From: Dreissena polymorpha
Taxonomy: Eukaryota; Mollusca; Bivalvia; Myida; Dreissenidae
Assembly (NCBI RefSeq): GCF_020536995.1
Contig: NC_068359.1
Coordinates: 60,695,678 to 60,759,677, forward strand
Direction of reading: 5' to 3'
DNA length: 64,000 nt
A program made the position numbers and the translations under genes. Each line of letters starts with the position of its first letter. Position 1 is the first letter of the stretch. The notes beneath the pieces were generated by a model, which was not told the origin of the DNA, made no database searches, and saw only the letters and a list, made by a program, of their open reading frames with translations. Positions 47,438 through 60,012 of the stretch are shown here, piece after piece.

Positions 47438-49599
47438 ATAGTGTACCTCTTAATGTGACTTTGGAGCTAATAGATGCGTTGTTTATAAACAATATAAGAC
47501 GGCTAGATACAACGATGAATTGTTCGTGGACGAAAATACAATGCTCCTCGATATTATCTGAGTCTAATGAAAGACTGACCCTATTTAACTAAAACATTAC
47601 TGAAGTTAATAATTAATGCAATAGTCCTACCATTCAATGTGGCCATGGAGCTTCACAGATCATCATTTTATAAACAATATAATACATAACCTACCGTATT
47701 CTTCCCAGAGGTCAAAACAAAAAGACGCAGAGATCGCTGCGCCAATATTAAATGTGTTCACTGATGATTGAAGAATTAATAACTTAGTGCTCTTCACACA
47801 AATTGGATGAATGTTTGATCCAACAGTAATATGTGTAATCCATAAGTGAATGAGGTCATTGGTGTGCGTTACTTTTATCCCTATTCTCCATTAAAACATG
47901 TATTCTTAATTATATTTGTTCAAACACGCCCACCTTTTGGAAATGTGTTGACTTTTTATCCCATAAAGTTGTTGAATACCAAATACAAAAGTGAAGTCAC
48001 TGAAACGGGATATATATACAACAATGGTCGGTTTAGTACATCGGGTTTATTCAAGATTGTATTGATAAATTAAACACAATAAAAATAGTGAACATTTGAG
48101 AGGTTCAATTTTAACTTTAAATATTGTAAATGTAAATTATATGTGTTACATGTACAAAACTAAAGTATTAAAACGTGTTATTATCACTGTTACCACTATG
48201 TGTTTTGCTGCCACAAAATCATCTAAAAGGACATTGGCGCAGTGTTAAAATAAATGTTTCGTATATTCCACTGAAGTACACATTTGAGTGATGCTATTTG
48301 TTTCAGTTTACCAATGTTTTTATTTTACTGTCTTCGGTCATTTTCCTGTGTTGGATTTAGAATTAAAAAATAAACTTTATTAAAGTTGTTCATAAGTTAT
48401 CACGAAATTATAAGGCAACATTTCGACACAACAGTAAATTATTTTTAAAAAAGGTCATTCATTGAATCTTCACATAATCTTTACATAAAAAGTGGATATC
48501 AAAAACAAACGATCCGTTCCTGTGCGACAGAAATAAATCCATTACCTTGATCAGTTATATTTGAAGAGTTTCCTATGTATGACAACATCGTGTGCACAAG
48601 CGTTTAACTTTGGTCCTTGATGTGTTGACAGAAGAACTTTGTACTGAATCTCCCTGTTTTACCGCCGGAGACTGATTACATCTGAAACCTTACTTTCTTC
48701 TTAAGTTGCGAACATGTCGTGCGCTCTTGGAATGTCGTTGAACAATGGTCTTACATATATCAAGGAGTGAAAAGAGCATGAACGCCATGTGTCTTTCCGA
48801 TCATGTGCATCACTTTGCAGCAGACTCTGGATCTGGGGATCGTTTCAATAAGATATAGTATCGTAAATATTACAATATCGTAACTCTGGTAGTAGCGATT
48901 GGATTTACAATTCTCGTAAATGGCCTGGTAGAGCGCTCTCGTGATCTACGATTTCTTTATTGTACATTAGGTTTTGTTTGGCTTTATATTCGAAATATCA
49001 TCCATCGGTATGGTTTAACACAGCGTCGTTTTCTGAAATGTGCCGATGAAAACGGAGAAAAGGCACATATAACAATACATTGGACAGAGAGCAAGATGAC
49101 GCACTCTGGGTTCAGAAGACGATTCATTGCATAAGTCAAAATTTCATACCGCTTGACAGTGGAAGATATCTAGTTCAAAGCCCTTGAACTGGAAGTGGTA
49201 TTGTTACTAACATTGTTAGTGGAAATGGAATTTAGAAATGTCTAATCCTCATGCTGAATTATCATTCAGCACTTATCCGAACACAAAAAATCATCCGACA
49301 TCCCAGCACATTTTATGCAGATAAAAGCTTACAGCAACATTTATCATTATTTAAAAAAAAAATCTATAAACATGCATATCTTTTATTTGAAGTAGCGAAT
49401 ACATGTCTTTAGACGATAAAGGTTTAAATCTCGTAACGATAATAATATACCAGCAGACGAGAACAATCCATGCGTGAAATCGATTTTAGTAATGACTTCC
49501 TTATGTCACAAATACGGTATATAATCTCGGGTTTTACTTATCTCGTCCTTTTGCGAAATAGCTTTGGCTGAAAACACGTGTATACACATCCAAATACCA
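47438..49599. other. Intergenic, no gene seen
   Basis: AT-rich DNA between the gap and the DIRS-type fossil. Short open frames only (for example 47846-48073); nothing recognised. Confidence 0.5.
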
Positions 49600-52500
49600 T
49601 AAGTCTACATGTCGGGTAGAGGTCGTGGCGTGCAAAGACGAGCGTTGCGAGCAGTAGTGGAAAGGGTACAGAGAGAGGGCGGGGGATGCCGGCGGCGGTC
49701 GATCCGGCACCGACGAATGAACCAAGGGCCAGACGGCGTAGAAGGGCTTCGGCGGGAATGGCGCCGGTACCAGATGCGGCACCAGCCCCTGTTCCTGTTC
49801 CAGAACCAGAGGCGGCACCCGCAGCAAAACCACCTGCAAAGCGTCGACGCGCAGACGATAGCGCCGAAAATGGTGAGGTTATTGCATTCTGTGATATTGT
49901 CCACACACCCGATTGGTTACCACGTGGTCGCAACGTAGTTGAGCACGAGTCACTAGCGTGCAATGCAAACGATAACTTACCTAGGTCAAGTCTGTCTCGA
50001 ATGGATAACTTGCAAAGCATTTCTATATTGCCTAGACAAACTAATGATGATGTATCAATGCACGTGCCTTCGTCGCTTAAACAGCGTATTTGTTGTGGCG
50101 AATATGTTAATCTTGCAGTATTGGTTAAGGGGACAGTTTTAGCTAGCGGATAACACATAATGTTTACGTTTTGAATAATGTGTTGTTAAAAAGTCGTCCA
50201 AAGATATGAAGAGATGTAATTAGTTCTATCGAACATTGGTCAGATGCATTTATAATTTTCGATTTGGTCATAACTGTAAATTTGAACACGTGTGTGTGTC
50301 CATTGCGGTGGTAGCACCCCTTCAATTCATGTCCTCCGGCCAATAGGGGGCATTCTGATCTGTTAAATACGTTTTGACAACCAAACAGTCAAGGTCTAGA
50401 GGTCAGTCACTTTCGCGGAAAACCACGTGGTGCCCCAAAGTCAAGGCCGTTTCATAAATCCGGAATGGGCGGCATTGGTCGCTGATAGCCGGGCGTTTTC
50501 ATTAGCTCCGTCGCCAATTAAAGTAGAAGTCGTTAAGTAATGGCTAAAATTACAATTCAGTTTATGGCCTTGTACTTTTAGCAGGTTTCAAATATGACTT
50601 TAGGCTAAGCTATGAAGGCGAACGAAAGGCCAGAATTTCCAAAATGCCTTAAATCTGCTGCTCAATATTTGTCAGTAGTACAACAAAATATTGATATGGA
50701 AATTCAGGCGGGTCGTGTTTCAGGTCCATTTATTGCAGTGCCACTAAAACATCTTCAAGTTTCTCCAATAGAAAAAGTACGGAAAAAGCACCGGTCGAAT
50801 ACAGATTAATCCATCATTTGTCATATCCATCTGGAAATATGGTTTTTGATTATATCGATCCCAAAAAATGTTCCGTTAATTATTCGAATTTAAAAGAAGA
50901 AATTTATATGATTCAGGATCTGGGTAAAAATAGTTTTTGTTTAAAATGGACATAAAAAGTGCATTTAGATTGTTACCAATCCATCCTTGTGACTTTGAAT
51001 TGCTTGGGTTTTATTTTAATGAGAAATACCATTTCGATAAATGTGCGGCTTTTGTTGGCAGTATGTCACCTAAATTGTTTGAAACGTTTTCGAAATTTCT
51101 AGATTATGTTATCAAGGCCCGTTTAACCAACTGGAAGCTTTAGCATTATTTGGATGATTTCCTCTGGGCACATATCTTAACAGGATTGTCGACGGAATCT
51201 GGAAATATTTACTGAAGCCATGAAATAAATATGCGCTCCATTATCTAACGAGAAGACGGAGGGACCGTCGCGCTTTTTGTATTTTAAGGGCTCGAACTTG
51301 ATACTGTAAATATGGTTTTAAGGGTCCCCGCAGATAAAATATAAGAGGTTGTCGAAAAAATTAACGTTGTTCTTAACAGTAAAAAGGTTAAATTGTAAGT
51401 AATGCAGGTTCTCATAGGCTCATTAAAGTTTTGTTGTCGGGCAATTGTTATTGGCAGACCATTTTGCAGACGTCTGATTAACGCTAGATGCGATATAAAA
51501 CAATCACACTATCACGTTAGAATCACAAATGCCATGAGGCGTGACTTAATTATGTGGCTTGATATCTTTGGACATTTTAACGAGGTTTCCGTTTTTCACA
51601 ATCGATATTGACTCTCAAATGACGACATCAATGTCTTTACTGATAGTTCAGGTGGTATTGGTTTATGTATTTAACGGCCACTGGTGCCAAGAAAAGTGGC
51701 ATGCAGACTGGGTTCGTAAAGGGCTCACTTAAGATATAACATTGCTGGATTTGTTTCCCATAGTGGTGGCCACGGTCGTGTTCGGTGAACATATGACTAA
51801 CAAGAAAATTCGCTTTCAATGTGACAACAAAGCCGTTGTTTACATCTTGAATTCGATGTCGTACAAGTCAGTTCTCGTTCATGCTTTATTCAGAGTATTC
51901 ACCATTCAAGGGATTTTTCAAAATTGGGTACCATAAGCGGACCATATTCCCGGTAGCAAAAACAATGTTGCAGATGCATTTCACGGTTTCAGCAAGAGTA
52001 TTTCCGGAGACTGGCCCCGTTCGCGGATACGGCAGCAAGTCCAATGCCGGCCTATCTATGGAATATATTCAATATACAACTGAATAATTGGTACTCGCAG
52101 GCATATCTAAAAACACACTATTAGCATATAAAAAACTGCGATATGTTCTTTTAATAAATTCAGGAAGTCGTATACATAAGCTGTAGTATGGCCAGCTCCC
52201 TATAGCCATGTAATTACATTTGTTGCGTATTGTTTCGAGAATAATTATTCGCCATCTTCTATAACTACATACATATCGGGGTTGTCATTTGATCATAAGA
52301 TTAACGGTTGTTACTGCATTTTGGACGTATTTGTTGTAAGCAAAATTCTCCAGAGTTATCGTAGGCAAAGGTCTGTCGTGGATAAATAAGCCCCTGTAAC
52401 GATCTCTATGTTGGAAAAAATATGTTCAATTCTTCCAACGCTCGCTTATGATAAATTTGAATATGTATTGTTCGAGGCTATCTTTAAGTTGGCAGTTTTT

Positions 52501-54200
52501 TGTTTATTAAGAATCAGCAAATTAGTTGTATACATAATGGCAATAGGTCAATTTTGTTTGAAGACGTGCGGCTGGCCGCCGCTCATCAGCATTTTTTTAT
52601 ATGTTTAAGAGTCAAAAACTAATGAGTTTGGAAACCCTGTTCACTTTAGACTTCCTTGTGAAACAAATAAATAAATATGCCCAGTTGACAACCTCAAGCT
52701 ATACTTTGGCATTCGGCCCGTTACATCGGGTCAGATTTTTGTGCACAGTAACTATAGACCAGTCACGATTTATCAATTTTCAGCAGTACTTAAAAAGTGT
52801 TTAGTACAGTCTGGTTTTGATTGAAATTTTCCTAAATCACGCAGATTTAGAATAGCAGACCGACGCATTTAGCAAGTACGGGGGAGATCAGACGATCAAA
52901 TTATGCTGATTGGCATGTGGAACTCGAATGCGTATTTGTCATATATTAGGTAATTACGCTTCCATAAATGTTATTTCAAAAGTATGGATCATGGGAGATT
53001 CTATCCCCTACTGGGCCGGTCAGTGGGCTGAGTCGCGAAGGATGCCGGACCTTAACCTTCCGGGTGGAACACGAGTGGTATGGATGTGCGTTTACGGTAT
53101 GGGGTGGACAGGCGCCGTTCACCAGATGCAGCTCCCCGCTTTATTCCAGATGCCACCGAATGTATTAGTAGTCTACCTGGGGGTAATGATTTGGTCCGGC
53201 ATAACCTTCAAGTCTCATTTAAACGAATTCAAGACTCAATTAAACATTTCAATATTGCATTTCTGGCGACCATTATAGTCTGGGCAGACATTTTGCCAAG
53301 GTTCAATTGGAGGGCTTCGGAAATGAAAAACAAATCAATATATAAACAACATACCGTGTTAATCAATTCGGCCACACAATGATGCGCGCTGTAAAAGGGG
53401 ATGTTCTAAAAATCGATATTGACTTGGAAACACCAGGGGTTTTTTTTCAGCAATGATGACGTTCATTTATTTGACGTCGGACTCGACATGTATTTGGATT
53501 CAGTGCGCGAGTATTTATTACTATTAGTCTAAAACATGTCAAAGAATTTGGTGATAAAATAATTTTTTGGCGGAAATTCTCAGTCTTGTAGGTGACCGGA
53601 ATATATATAACTATATAATGAAACGTCCGGGGAGGTCGATTTAGCATTGTAACGTCATCTATCACGTAGTGCTAGTCTGTGTGAGGGTGGCAAGAATGCT
53701 TTCAAAATTAATTTCGGTATAGTATGGGTGTTCTACTTCTCACTCGATGTAACGGCTTGCGTAGGCGTACCTGGAATATTTCATTTTGGCTTTGGAAAAT
53801 ATTGTAGAATTGCGAATATTTTACTATATGTTGCACTGTACAATCTTTGGTACGCCGAACCGAGAATTTATGTGGCCGGTTGCGGTGGCCTTAGCGATTG
53901 CGCGTGTATAATATCTATTTTCGAACCAGCCGGGTGTTCGTTGAAATAGGAATTGTATAAATAAATGTGAGCACGTTGCGGAGCTCTTGCAAAATAGCAT
54001 GGAATGCGGTGCATTATCTGGTGGCGATGATTGCATTCACGAGGAGCTAAATCAATAGTGCAACTGGGGTTGTCCTATATTTAGGGCATTTCTTCCGGTC
54101 ACCTCCGCGAAACGCCTCAGTTGTAGTGCTAGTCTAGAGCTGAGGTTTTATTATTCACTCTAGTGCTAGTCTTGTGTAAATTGTATTCCGCCATTTTGCC
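49600..54200 (+). mobile_element. Broken Ngaro/DIRS-type tyrosine-recombinase retroelement (fossil)
   Basis: Parts in order: a GC-rich gag-like N-terminal region (about 49.6-50.15 kb, with APVPVPEPEAAPA and CNANDNLP); reverse transcriptase (about 50.6-51.2 kb, with KMDIKSAFRLLPIHPCDF and HYLDDFL); RNase H (about 51.6-52.1 kb, with FTDSSGG and FQCDNKAVVYILNSM); a tyrosine-recombinase region (about 52.1-52.95 kb); and an SGNH-hydrolase-like domain (about 52.97-53.54 kb, with GDSIPYWAGQWAE). The 3' non-coding part repeats GTGCTAGTCT near 53668, 54125 and 54163, possibly remnants of the split direct repeats known in Ngaro elements. It is broken, with many breaks (of order ten or more), and looks moderately old. 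Exact ends are uncertain. Confidence 0.85.
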
Positions 54201-55085
54201 AATAAATTCCATTTATCTTTTTGTATTGTTCCTTTCATATATTTTGTACCAATGATAGAAGATCAAAATGTGTTGACGTAATGTAACACATTAAAAAATA
54301 TAATAAAATTGTAAGTAACAAAGTTGGCTTTTGAAGTAATTATTCAGCAGTTGTTGCTTTTTGTTAATACATATGCGTAAAACAAGTGAATGTCGACAAA
54401 TGGTCGGGGATCCCTTTGATAAGTAGGCTACTGTAACTGAACGTTCATGAGATAGACAAACGTTAAAAGATGGTTACACTTTGTAATCCGAATAACTCGA
54501 ACCAGATGAATGAATCGAATCTTGGTTAATGAATGGGGATACTGAGCTGCATTCTGAAATAACGATATGTATTGAAAAGTATTTTAAAAACCAAACAGAA
54601 AAATGCACACTAGATGACCTTAATAATGCGAAAACATTCGGAATAAAACTGTTATTGTCACACTGTCATATCATTATTAAGATAATGTTTTCCGTCCGTA
54701 AGTTTGCTGGTTATTGAATGAAGGAACGAAAAAAACTGTGATGACACAATATTATGTAAAAACACTCGCTCGAAAGAGTAATCAAATTTTTGTCAATAAG
54801 TAAATATTTGCCAATGTACGTATATTTGTATCACAAACTGGTCAAGTTATACAGCACATATGTTTAAAATGGCATTTTGTTGCTTATTATAATAATGGCG
54901 ATATATGTGTCTTTAAAAACATAACGTTAAACTATAATTTATGATGACAAATATATCATACTAGATAGTCATTTAACCACCAGTATACTCTTAGAAATTG
55001 GTTTAACCTTCTAACCGTTTAACCAGATTACAAACCCTTATTGTAGTGCGATATGCTATACCTGCGCCAATCCGTCACGGAAGCC
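54201..55085. other. Intergenic, no gene seen
   Basis: AT-rich DNA without recognisable features. Confidence 0.5.
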
Positions 55086-55089
55086 AGAA

Positions 55090-55398
55090 TTACAAAAGAG
55101 ATTTTTTTATACCACATTTATATAGCGCCCTTTTCATACTCGAGATGTGCGTTCAAAGGCACTGTACAGTTTTTCCCTGATCACTGGGTCATAAGTCGTC
55201 CGTTAACATCTTGGCGCAGTATGCAGCCACGGCACATTGGCTTATTTCCCTCACAGGTACCCATTTATACACCTGGGTGGAGAGAAGCAGTGGGATAAAT
55301 TTCTTGCTCAAGGAAATTCCAGTGGTCGGGGCGGGATTCGAACCCGGGACCTCTCGATCCCTACGCCAGCGTCCTACCATTAGACCACTGCTCCCACA
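55090..55398 (-). repeat. tRNA-derived SINE with conserved body
   Basis: Minus-strand reading starts with a tRNA-like head (GGGAGCAGTGGTCTAATGGT, then CGGGTTCGAATCCCG B box, 55325-55398). A body follows with CCTTGAGCAAGAAATTTATC, AATGGGTACCTGTGAGGGAA and TGACCCAGTGATCAGGGAAA, ending near TATAGCGCCC-type sequence at about 55120. The head's 5' and 3' ends do not pair, so it is not a tRNA gene. I recall related SINEs from many marine invertebrates. Confidence 0.85.
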
Positions 55399-55742
55399 AA
55401 TATAATGCAAAGTCGTATATTCCCACATGATATATGCATGTCAGTTTTCGAATTTTATTTCCAAAGTCTCAAAAGCTTACCCTTTAACGGAATCAAACAG
55501 TAAACATATGAGATGAGCAAAGTACAATGTTGTGGTTTTCGTTTAAGGTAAACAGCCGATACAACCTAGATTAACTGGCTAAAACATTTATTGTCGAGTT
55601 AAGCTTCAGTCGCTATATTGTTTATGCATGGCGTGTCGAGGAGAGTTTACTAGACAAAAGTTGATTGTCATTGTTAACGTTCAAGATTTTCCGCGCTTGC
55701 GCACTGACTTGTTGACAAAAGCACTGGTTACATTAAATATTG

Positions 55743-55900
55743 TTTTCGTCGTTTGAGCACATCCGAATTAGACGAAAACTATTCTTCCTTTTTAATGTAG
55801 ATCTTATATGTGGCTCTGTAAGAGAGCGTTTTTCTCGTGGCGAGTAATCCGTTCAGTCATTCAGCGTTGGGATTGACTGATCGATACACACGTCATTTTT
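55743..55900. repeat. Duplicated module, copy without the SINE
   Basis: TTTCGTCGTTTGAGCAC ... TTAGACGAAAACTATT ... GGCTCTGTAAGAGAGCG ... GACTGATCGATACACACGT. The same module recurs at 57956-58318, where a SINE interrupts it, so this copy shows the empty site. Confidence 0.88.
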
Positions 55901-57246
55901 CACTGCGTAAACTTCTATTTTTAACAGAACCATGCGGTCTAGCGATTATTGTTCTTTTCTGGAAAAAAATGGACTTGCATAGTTTAATTATGGAACTTTT
56001 TAGTAGAAGTGCGTGAGCAGAATATAGGATCAGCAGAGCCGAGTCGGAACAGTCGTGAATAAGAAGGCGCTTCTAAAGCCATCAGCTACCGTCACTTTCG
56101 GAAGCTTGCCACGTGGCGGAAACACTACATAAAGGGAAATGCAAGAGGCGGAACTTGTCCCTGTTTTGCTTGTGCAAAAAAACATATACTTCGGATGCAA
56201 CTGCCTGTACACCCGGCGGTTTCCGCAGCCTGACGTCTCTACAACAGACATAGATTTAAAAGATGAGTATTCATTGTTGACTGGTACAATCATGACATAT
56301 TTACTGACTTGTTAGATATATGTAAGAAGCTGCAAATGGAAATCAGAAAATTATTGACCACTGTTGTGTAATGAAAATGGTCTGGTTATATCATTTGTTC
56401 AAGATTTTGTAGTTTTGCCGTCCAACACAGAATTCTATATAACATGTAGAAATGGTGTGGGCATCTTTGGAAACGAGGATCTTAAATTTCGCATGTTAGC
56501 GTTATTAAAAGTGTTCGTGTTAATGGGTATGCAGTTTGAACGTATGTTCACATGAATGACGTATTATTGCATAAACTCTATCTATAATGCCCTCTGGTGG
56601 GGTGCAGAAACTTGGCAAAATGAGGGCTTGAACGGAAGAAATCGTGCATTAACAAGGCGATTCACGTGCCTTTCAAGCCCTATTATGTGTTTTTCATATC
56701 CATAATCTGGTCCACGCGCAGTTACTTCCCTTCTCCAGCCTTCGACGACTTTCCAAGCATAAATGGGGAACTGAATAAGCACCAGTTTCCTCATTCATGC
56801 AGGGATAATGGCAATGCCTATTTCAATCCACTTTTCAACTTATACCATCTGCACTCTCTTGACAACAGCTTTATTGTATTGGCAACGTCAATGAAGTTAA
56901 GGTTATTTACTCAACACTTTCAAAAGACTATGCTGTAAATTTAAGTGATTATGTACCTTCAACGATCCTGCTGTAAATTCCAAAATAATTCCTCATTTCT
57001 TAATTTGCGCGGCTGCTTTTCAACTTTGCATTAATCCACTGTTTAAACACATTTTAAATCGTAAACTGCCTATCCGAAGGTAAAGCCTCGTCATTTCGGA
57101 TGATGACCGAGTGAGGCATATGTAAAACACAACCTTGAACTGTACTGAAATAATCGAATTATTTTGTCGATGTCGAATAAACAAAACATTGTTTTCAATG
57201 TTATTTTAATTTATTTTGGTATGTGTGATTTGTTTATGCAATAATA
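55901..57246. other. Unassigned, several short open frames
   Basis: 56030-56300 and 56580-56940 have open stretches on both strands with less AT-biased composition. A plus-strand reading near 56070-56230 includes TWRKHYIKGNARGGTCPCFA, which looks protein-like and may be a remnant of an element or exon. No family was recognised. Confidence 0.35.
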
Positions 57247-57269
57247 GCGAAAATACACATTTTCTCGGA

Positions 57270-57415
57270 CATGATCATCTGCGGGCGCTCTCAAAATCCG
57301 TTCCTGCCCGAGTGCGCAGCAGCACTCGGGCAGGAACGGATTTTGAGAGCGCCCGCAGATGATCATGCCCCACTCGGACAGGAACGGATTTTGAGAGCGC
57401 CCGCAGATGATCATG
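57270..57415. repeat. Perfect 46-bp-arm hairpin with a third copy
   Basis: 57270-57315 and 57322-57367 are perfect inverted copies (ends CATGATCATCTGCGGGCGCT and its complement) with a 6-bp loop GCAGCA. A third, direct copy of the second arm follows at 57371-57415 with one or two changes. The outer flanks (AATACACATTTTCTCGG, and CTCGAAAACGTGTATT after the third copy) also pair roughly, so the third copy appears to be the original partner of the left arm. Confidence 0.95.
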
Positions 57416-57865
57416 CCCTCGAAAACGTGTATTATCTCTATATACAAGTATACACTAGCCGGTATCGGCGTTGGTTTATTTTTGGTGTTGGTATATGAGG
57501 CTTCTTATTATTGTATATAAGTTAATGATGAATATAAGCTCAGACAGAAAAACAAGTATTTGTCATATAACACACTTAGAGAATTGTTGTTGATTGGCAT
57601 TTAAACCGTATGTTTAAGACATTAGCAAACATTGCGTTCATTCTTTTAGAGCTGGATGCGCAATTGCTGCGGCTAATAATGGCATTCGTGACAGGCTGTT
57701 TAAACGTCACAATAGACTGAGTGAAACAAGCTAAAGACGGCTATGTTAAAAGCTCTGTTGATGAGAGGTTGAGACTTTTAATGTCACTTGGATTATAACC
57801 ATCCATGTATTCTATAATAAGCCAATAATTATGTGTAATTTATTTACAAGCCCGTTCTTTTAATT

Positions 57866-57952
57866 CAGTCGGTCATACCAACGACTTACCAAAAATATGT
57901 TGTTGTTTTGTGTTGTTTTTCCCTATCGTGAGCTAAGTTGTGAAGGGGAAAA
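57866..57952. repeat. Interspersed repeat, copy 1
   Basis: CAGTCGGTCATACCAACGAC ... TTACCAAAAATATGTTGTTG ... GTTGTGAAGGG; recurs at 59238-59311. Confidence 0.8.
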
Positions 57953-57955
57953 TTG

Positions 57956-58318
57956 ATTTCGTCGTTTGAGCACGTCCGAATTAGACGATCGCGGTGGTGT
58001 AGTGGATGAGGTGTCCGCCTAACGATCGGGAGTTCGTTGATTCGCTCCCTACTCTGGGAGCGTTCTCATTATCTCCTTCATAGACACCAAGTACTGGTTA
58101 TTCCCAGGAAACGGACTCGATAATGTCCCTCTGCCTATTATACTCGAAAGAGCGGTTGGCAGTCATCAGAGATAGATAGATAGATAGACGAAAACTATTT
58201 TCCCTTGTCAATGTAGATCCGATAGGTGGCTCTGTAAGAGAGCGTTTTCCTCGTGGCGAGTCAATCCGTTCAGTCATTCAGCGTTGGGACTGACTGATCG
58301 ATACACACGTTAATTTTA
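57956..58318. repeat. Duplicated module, copy interrupted by a SINE
   Basis: Second copy of 55743-55900 with the SINE 57990-58184 inside and TAGACGA repeated on both sides. Confidence 0.88.
57990..58184 (+). repeat. tRNA-derived SINE, with target duplication
   Basis: Head GGTGGTGTAGTGGATGAGGT (A box) and a decayed B box (AGTTCGTTGATTCGC), then GGGAGCGTTCTCA, GACACCAAGTACTGGTTATT and GGAAACGGACTCG, ending in a (GATA)n tail. TAGACGA flanks it at 57983-57989 and 58185-58191, while the paralogous module at 55743 has only one TAGACGA. This copy therefore shows a clean insertion. Confidence 0.9.
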
Positions 58319-58529
58319 ATTTGTTTTGAATAATAGTAAGAATAACATTACAAGTGTCGTTGTTTAAATTTTTAATCTTCATGCTTCTTATCCTTGTACG
58401 AGCTAATATAAGAAATTTAGGATTGTGTTTTTTACAACAGGTCATGCGTTTGCTCACATTGAGTATGCAATCAATATATTCAATATATACATGTATACCA
58501 GGATCATATTATTTATCCCGCTGTGGGGT

Positions 58530-59110
58530 TCGGTCTTCGGAAGAGACGATAGGAGTGGCTGCCTTTATAGTTGCTTACGAGGAGGGACTCGTGTAGGCAT
58601 ACAGTATGCCTGGTGATGTAGCAGTCTTCGTTGATAGGCGTGGCTGCCTTTATAGTTGCCTACGAGGAGGGACTCGTTCCGGCGTACAGTATGCCTGGCG
58701 TTGTTGTAGACTATGGTAATAGACGTTGCTGCCTTTATGTTGCCTACGAGGAGGGACTCGTGCCGGCATACAGTATCCCTGGCGTTGAAGTAGACCATGT
58801 TGATAGGCATGGCTGCCTTTATGTTGCCTACGAGGAGGGACGCGTGCCGGCATACAGTATGCATGGCGTTGTAGTAGACTATGTTGATAGGCGTGGCTGC
58901 CTTTATGTTGCCTATGAGGAGGGACTCGTGCCGGAATACAGTATGCCTGGCGTTGTAGTAGACTATGTTGATAGGCTTGGCTGCCTTTATGTTGCCTACG
59001 AGGAATGACTCGTGCCGGCATCAGTATGCCTGGCGCTGTAGTAGAATATGCTGATAGGCGTGGCTGCCTTTATAGTTGCCTACGAGGAGGGACTCGTGCC
59101 GGCATACAGT
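58530..59110. repeat. 84-bp minisatellite, about 7 units
   Basis: Units of GGCTGCCTTTATRGTTGCCT, ACGAGGAGGGACTCGTGCCG, GCATACAGTATGCCTGGCG and GTTGTAGTAGACTATGTTGATAG repeat every ~84-87 bp. Because 84 is a multiple of three, open frames persist on both strands (plus 58631-59008, repeating YVAYEEGLVPAYSMPG). With no promoter, start context or splice support I treat it as a minisatellite. ATACAGTATG within each unit is self-complementary. Confidence 0.9.
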
Positions 59111-59237
59111 ATGTTTGATGACTTTGGGTGAATTATGAGAATGTATGGATTTGTATGAAATATATTGAATGCTTGTATGTGTAATGCATATGTGTATATA
59201 AAATGCGTGAGAAGAGAGGAGTAATACACGGTATCAG

Positions 59238-59311
59238 TCAGTCGGTCATACCAACGACTTACCAAAACATATGTTGTTGTTTTTCCGTATCGGGAGCGTA
59301 GTTGTGAAGGG
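59238..59311. repeat. Interspersed repeat, copy 2
   Basis: Second copy of 57866-57952, slightly shorter. Confidence 0.8.
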
Positions 59312-59329
59312 AACGTAAAAATATGCATA

Positions 59330-59950
59330 TAGGCATGTGTTCAGTCAATAGATCGTTACGACATTACGAAATAAAATAATAATTCAAATTTATCGTAGTT
59401 TTTACAAATATTGTATATAAATACATTAAATTGCATCGTTATAAAAATACGAGTGAGTCATTGGAATCAGAGTTAAGGTGGTATAATACTAAACACAAAC
59501 AAATTCACAAAACAAAGTTATAAATTAGCCGTTTCATTTTTTGCACACAGACTTCTATGAATAAAATTACACAAATAATAATGCATAGTATAATATGATA
59601 TAACTATAATTATCAATGGCATGGGTTTGCTAGTGTGTTTTATTTTTCATGAGCGATCGATAGTGTAAGGTAAGAGACGCATTGCATCAACCATAAAACA
59701 AAGCCGTATTAAAAGAAGTACATGGCAATATTTAAATGGTATATTCATCGTATTTTACAGTACATTAATGTTCCTTTAAATTGAATGACAATATTTTAAC
59801 ATACAGCTGAAAAATAAACTTGCACATGATGTATATTAAACTGTCGATGCATGTTTATTGAAAATAAATATCTAGCATTGTATATGATACATTTATGTTG
59901 GTTTTATTGTTCGTAAATAGTATTTACTCCCGTTGTAGGCAAACGTAATT
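59330..59950. other. Intergenic, no gene seen
   Basis: AT-rich DNA without features, ending just before the perfect 18-bp palindrome CACGCTTTTAAAAGCGTG at 59957-59974. Confidence 0.5.
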
Positions 59951-60012
59951 ATCCACACGCTTTTAAAAGCGTGGGGATATTGTATTGATCTCCATCTTTC
60001 TGTCCGTCCGTT

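Noticed and set aside
47277-47492. Open frame across the N run
   Set aside because: It spans the assembly gap and is meaningless.
55325-55398. Possible tRNA gene
   Set aside because: A and B boxes are good, but the acceptor ends do not pair and a SINE body follows directly.
56030-56293. 87-codon minus-strand frame
   Set aside because: Overlapped by protein-like plus-strand readings; no family recognised, so kept as unassigned.
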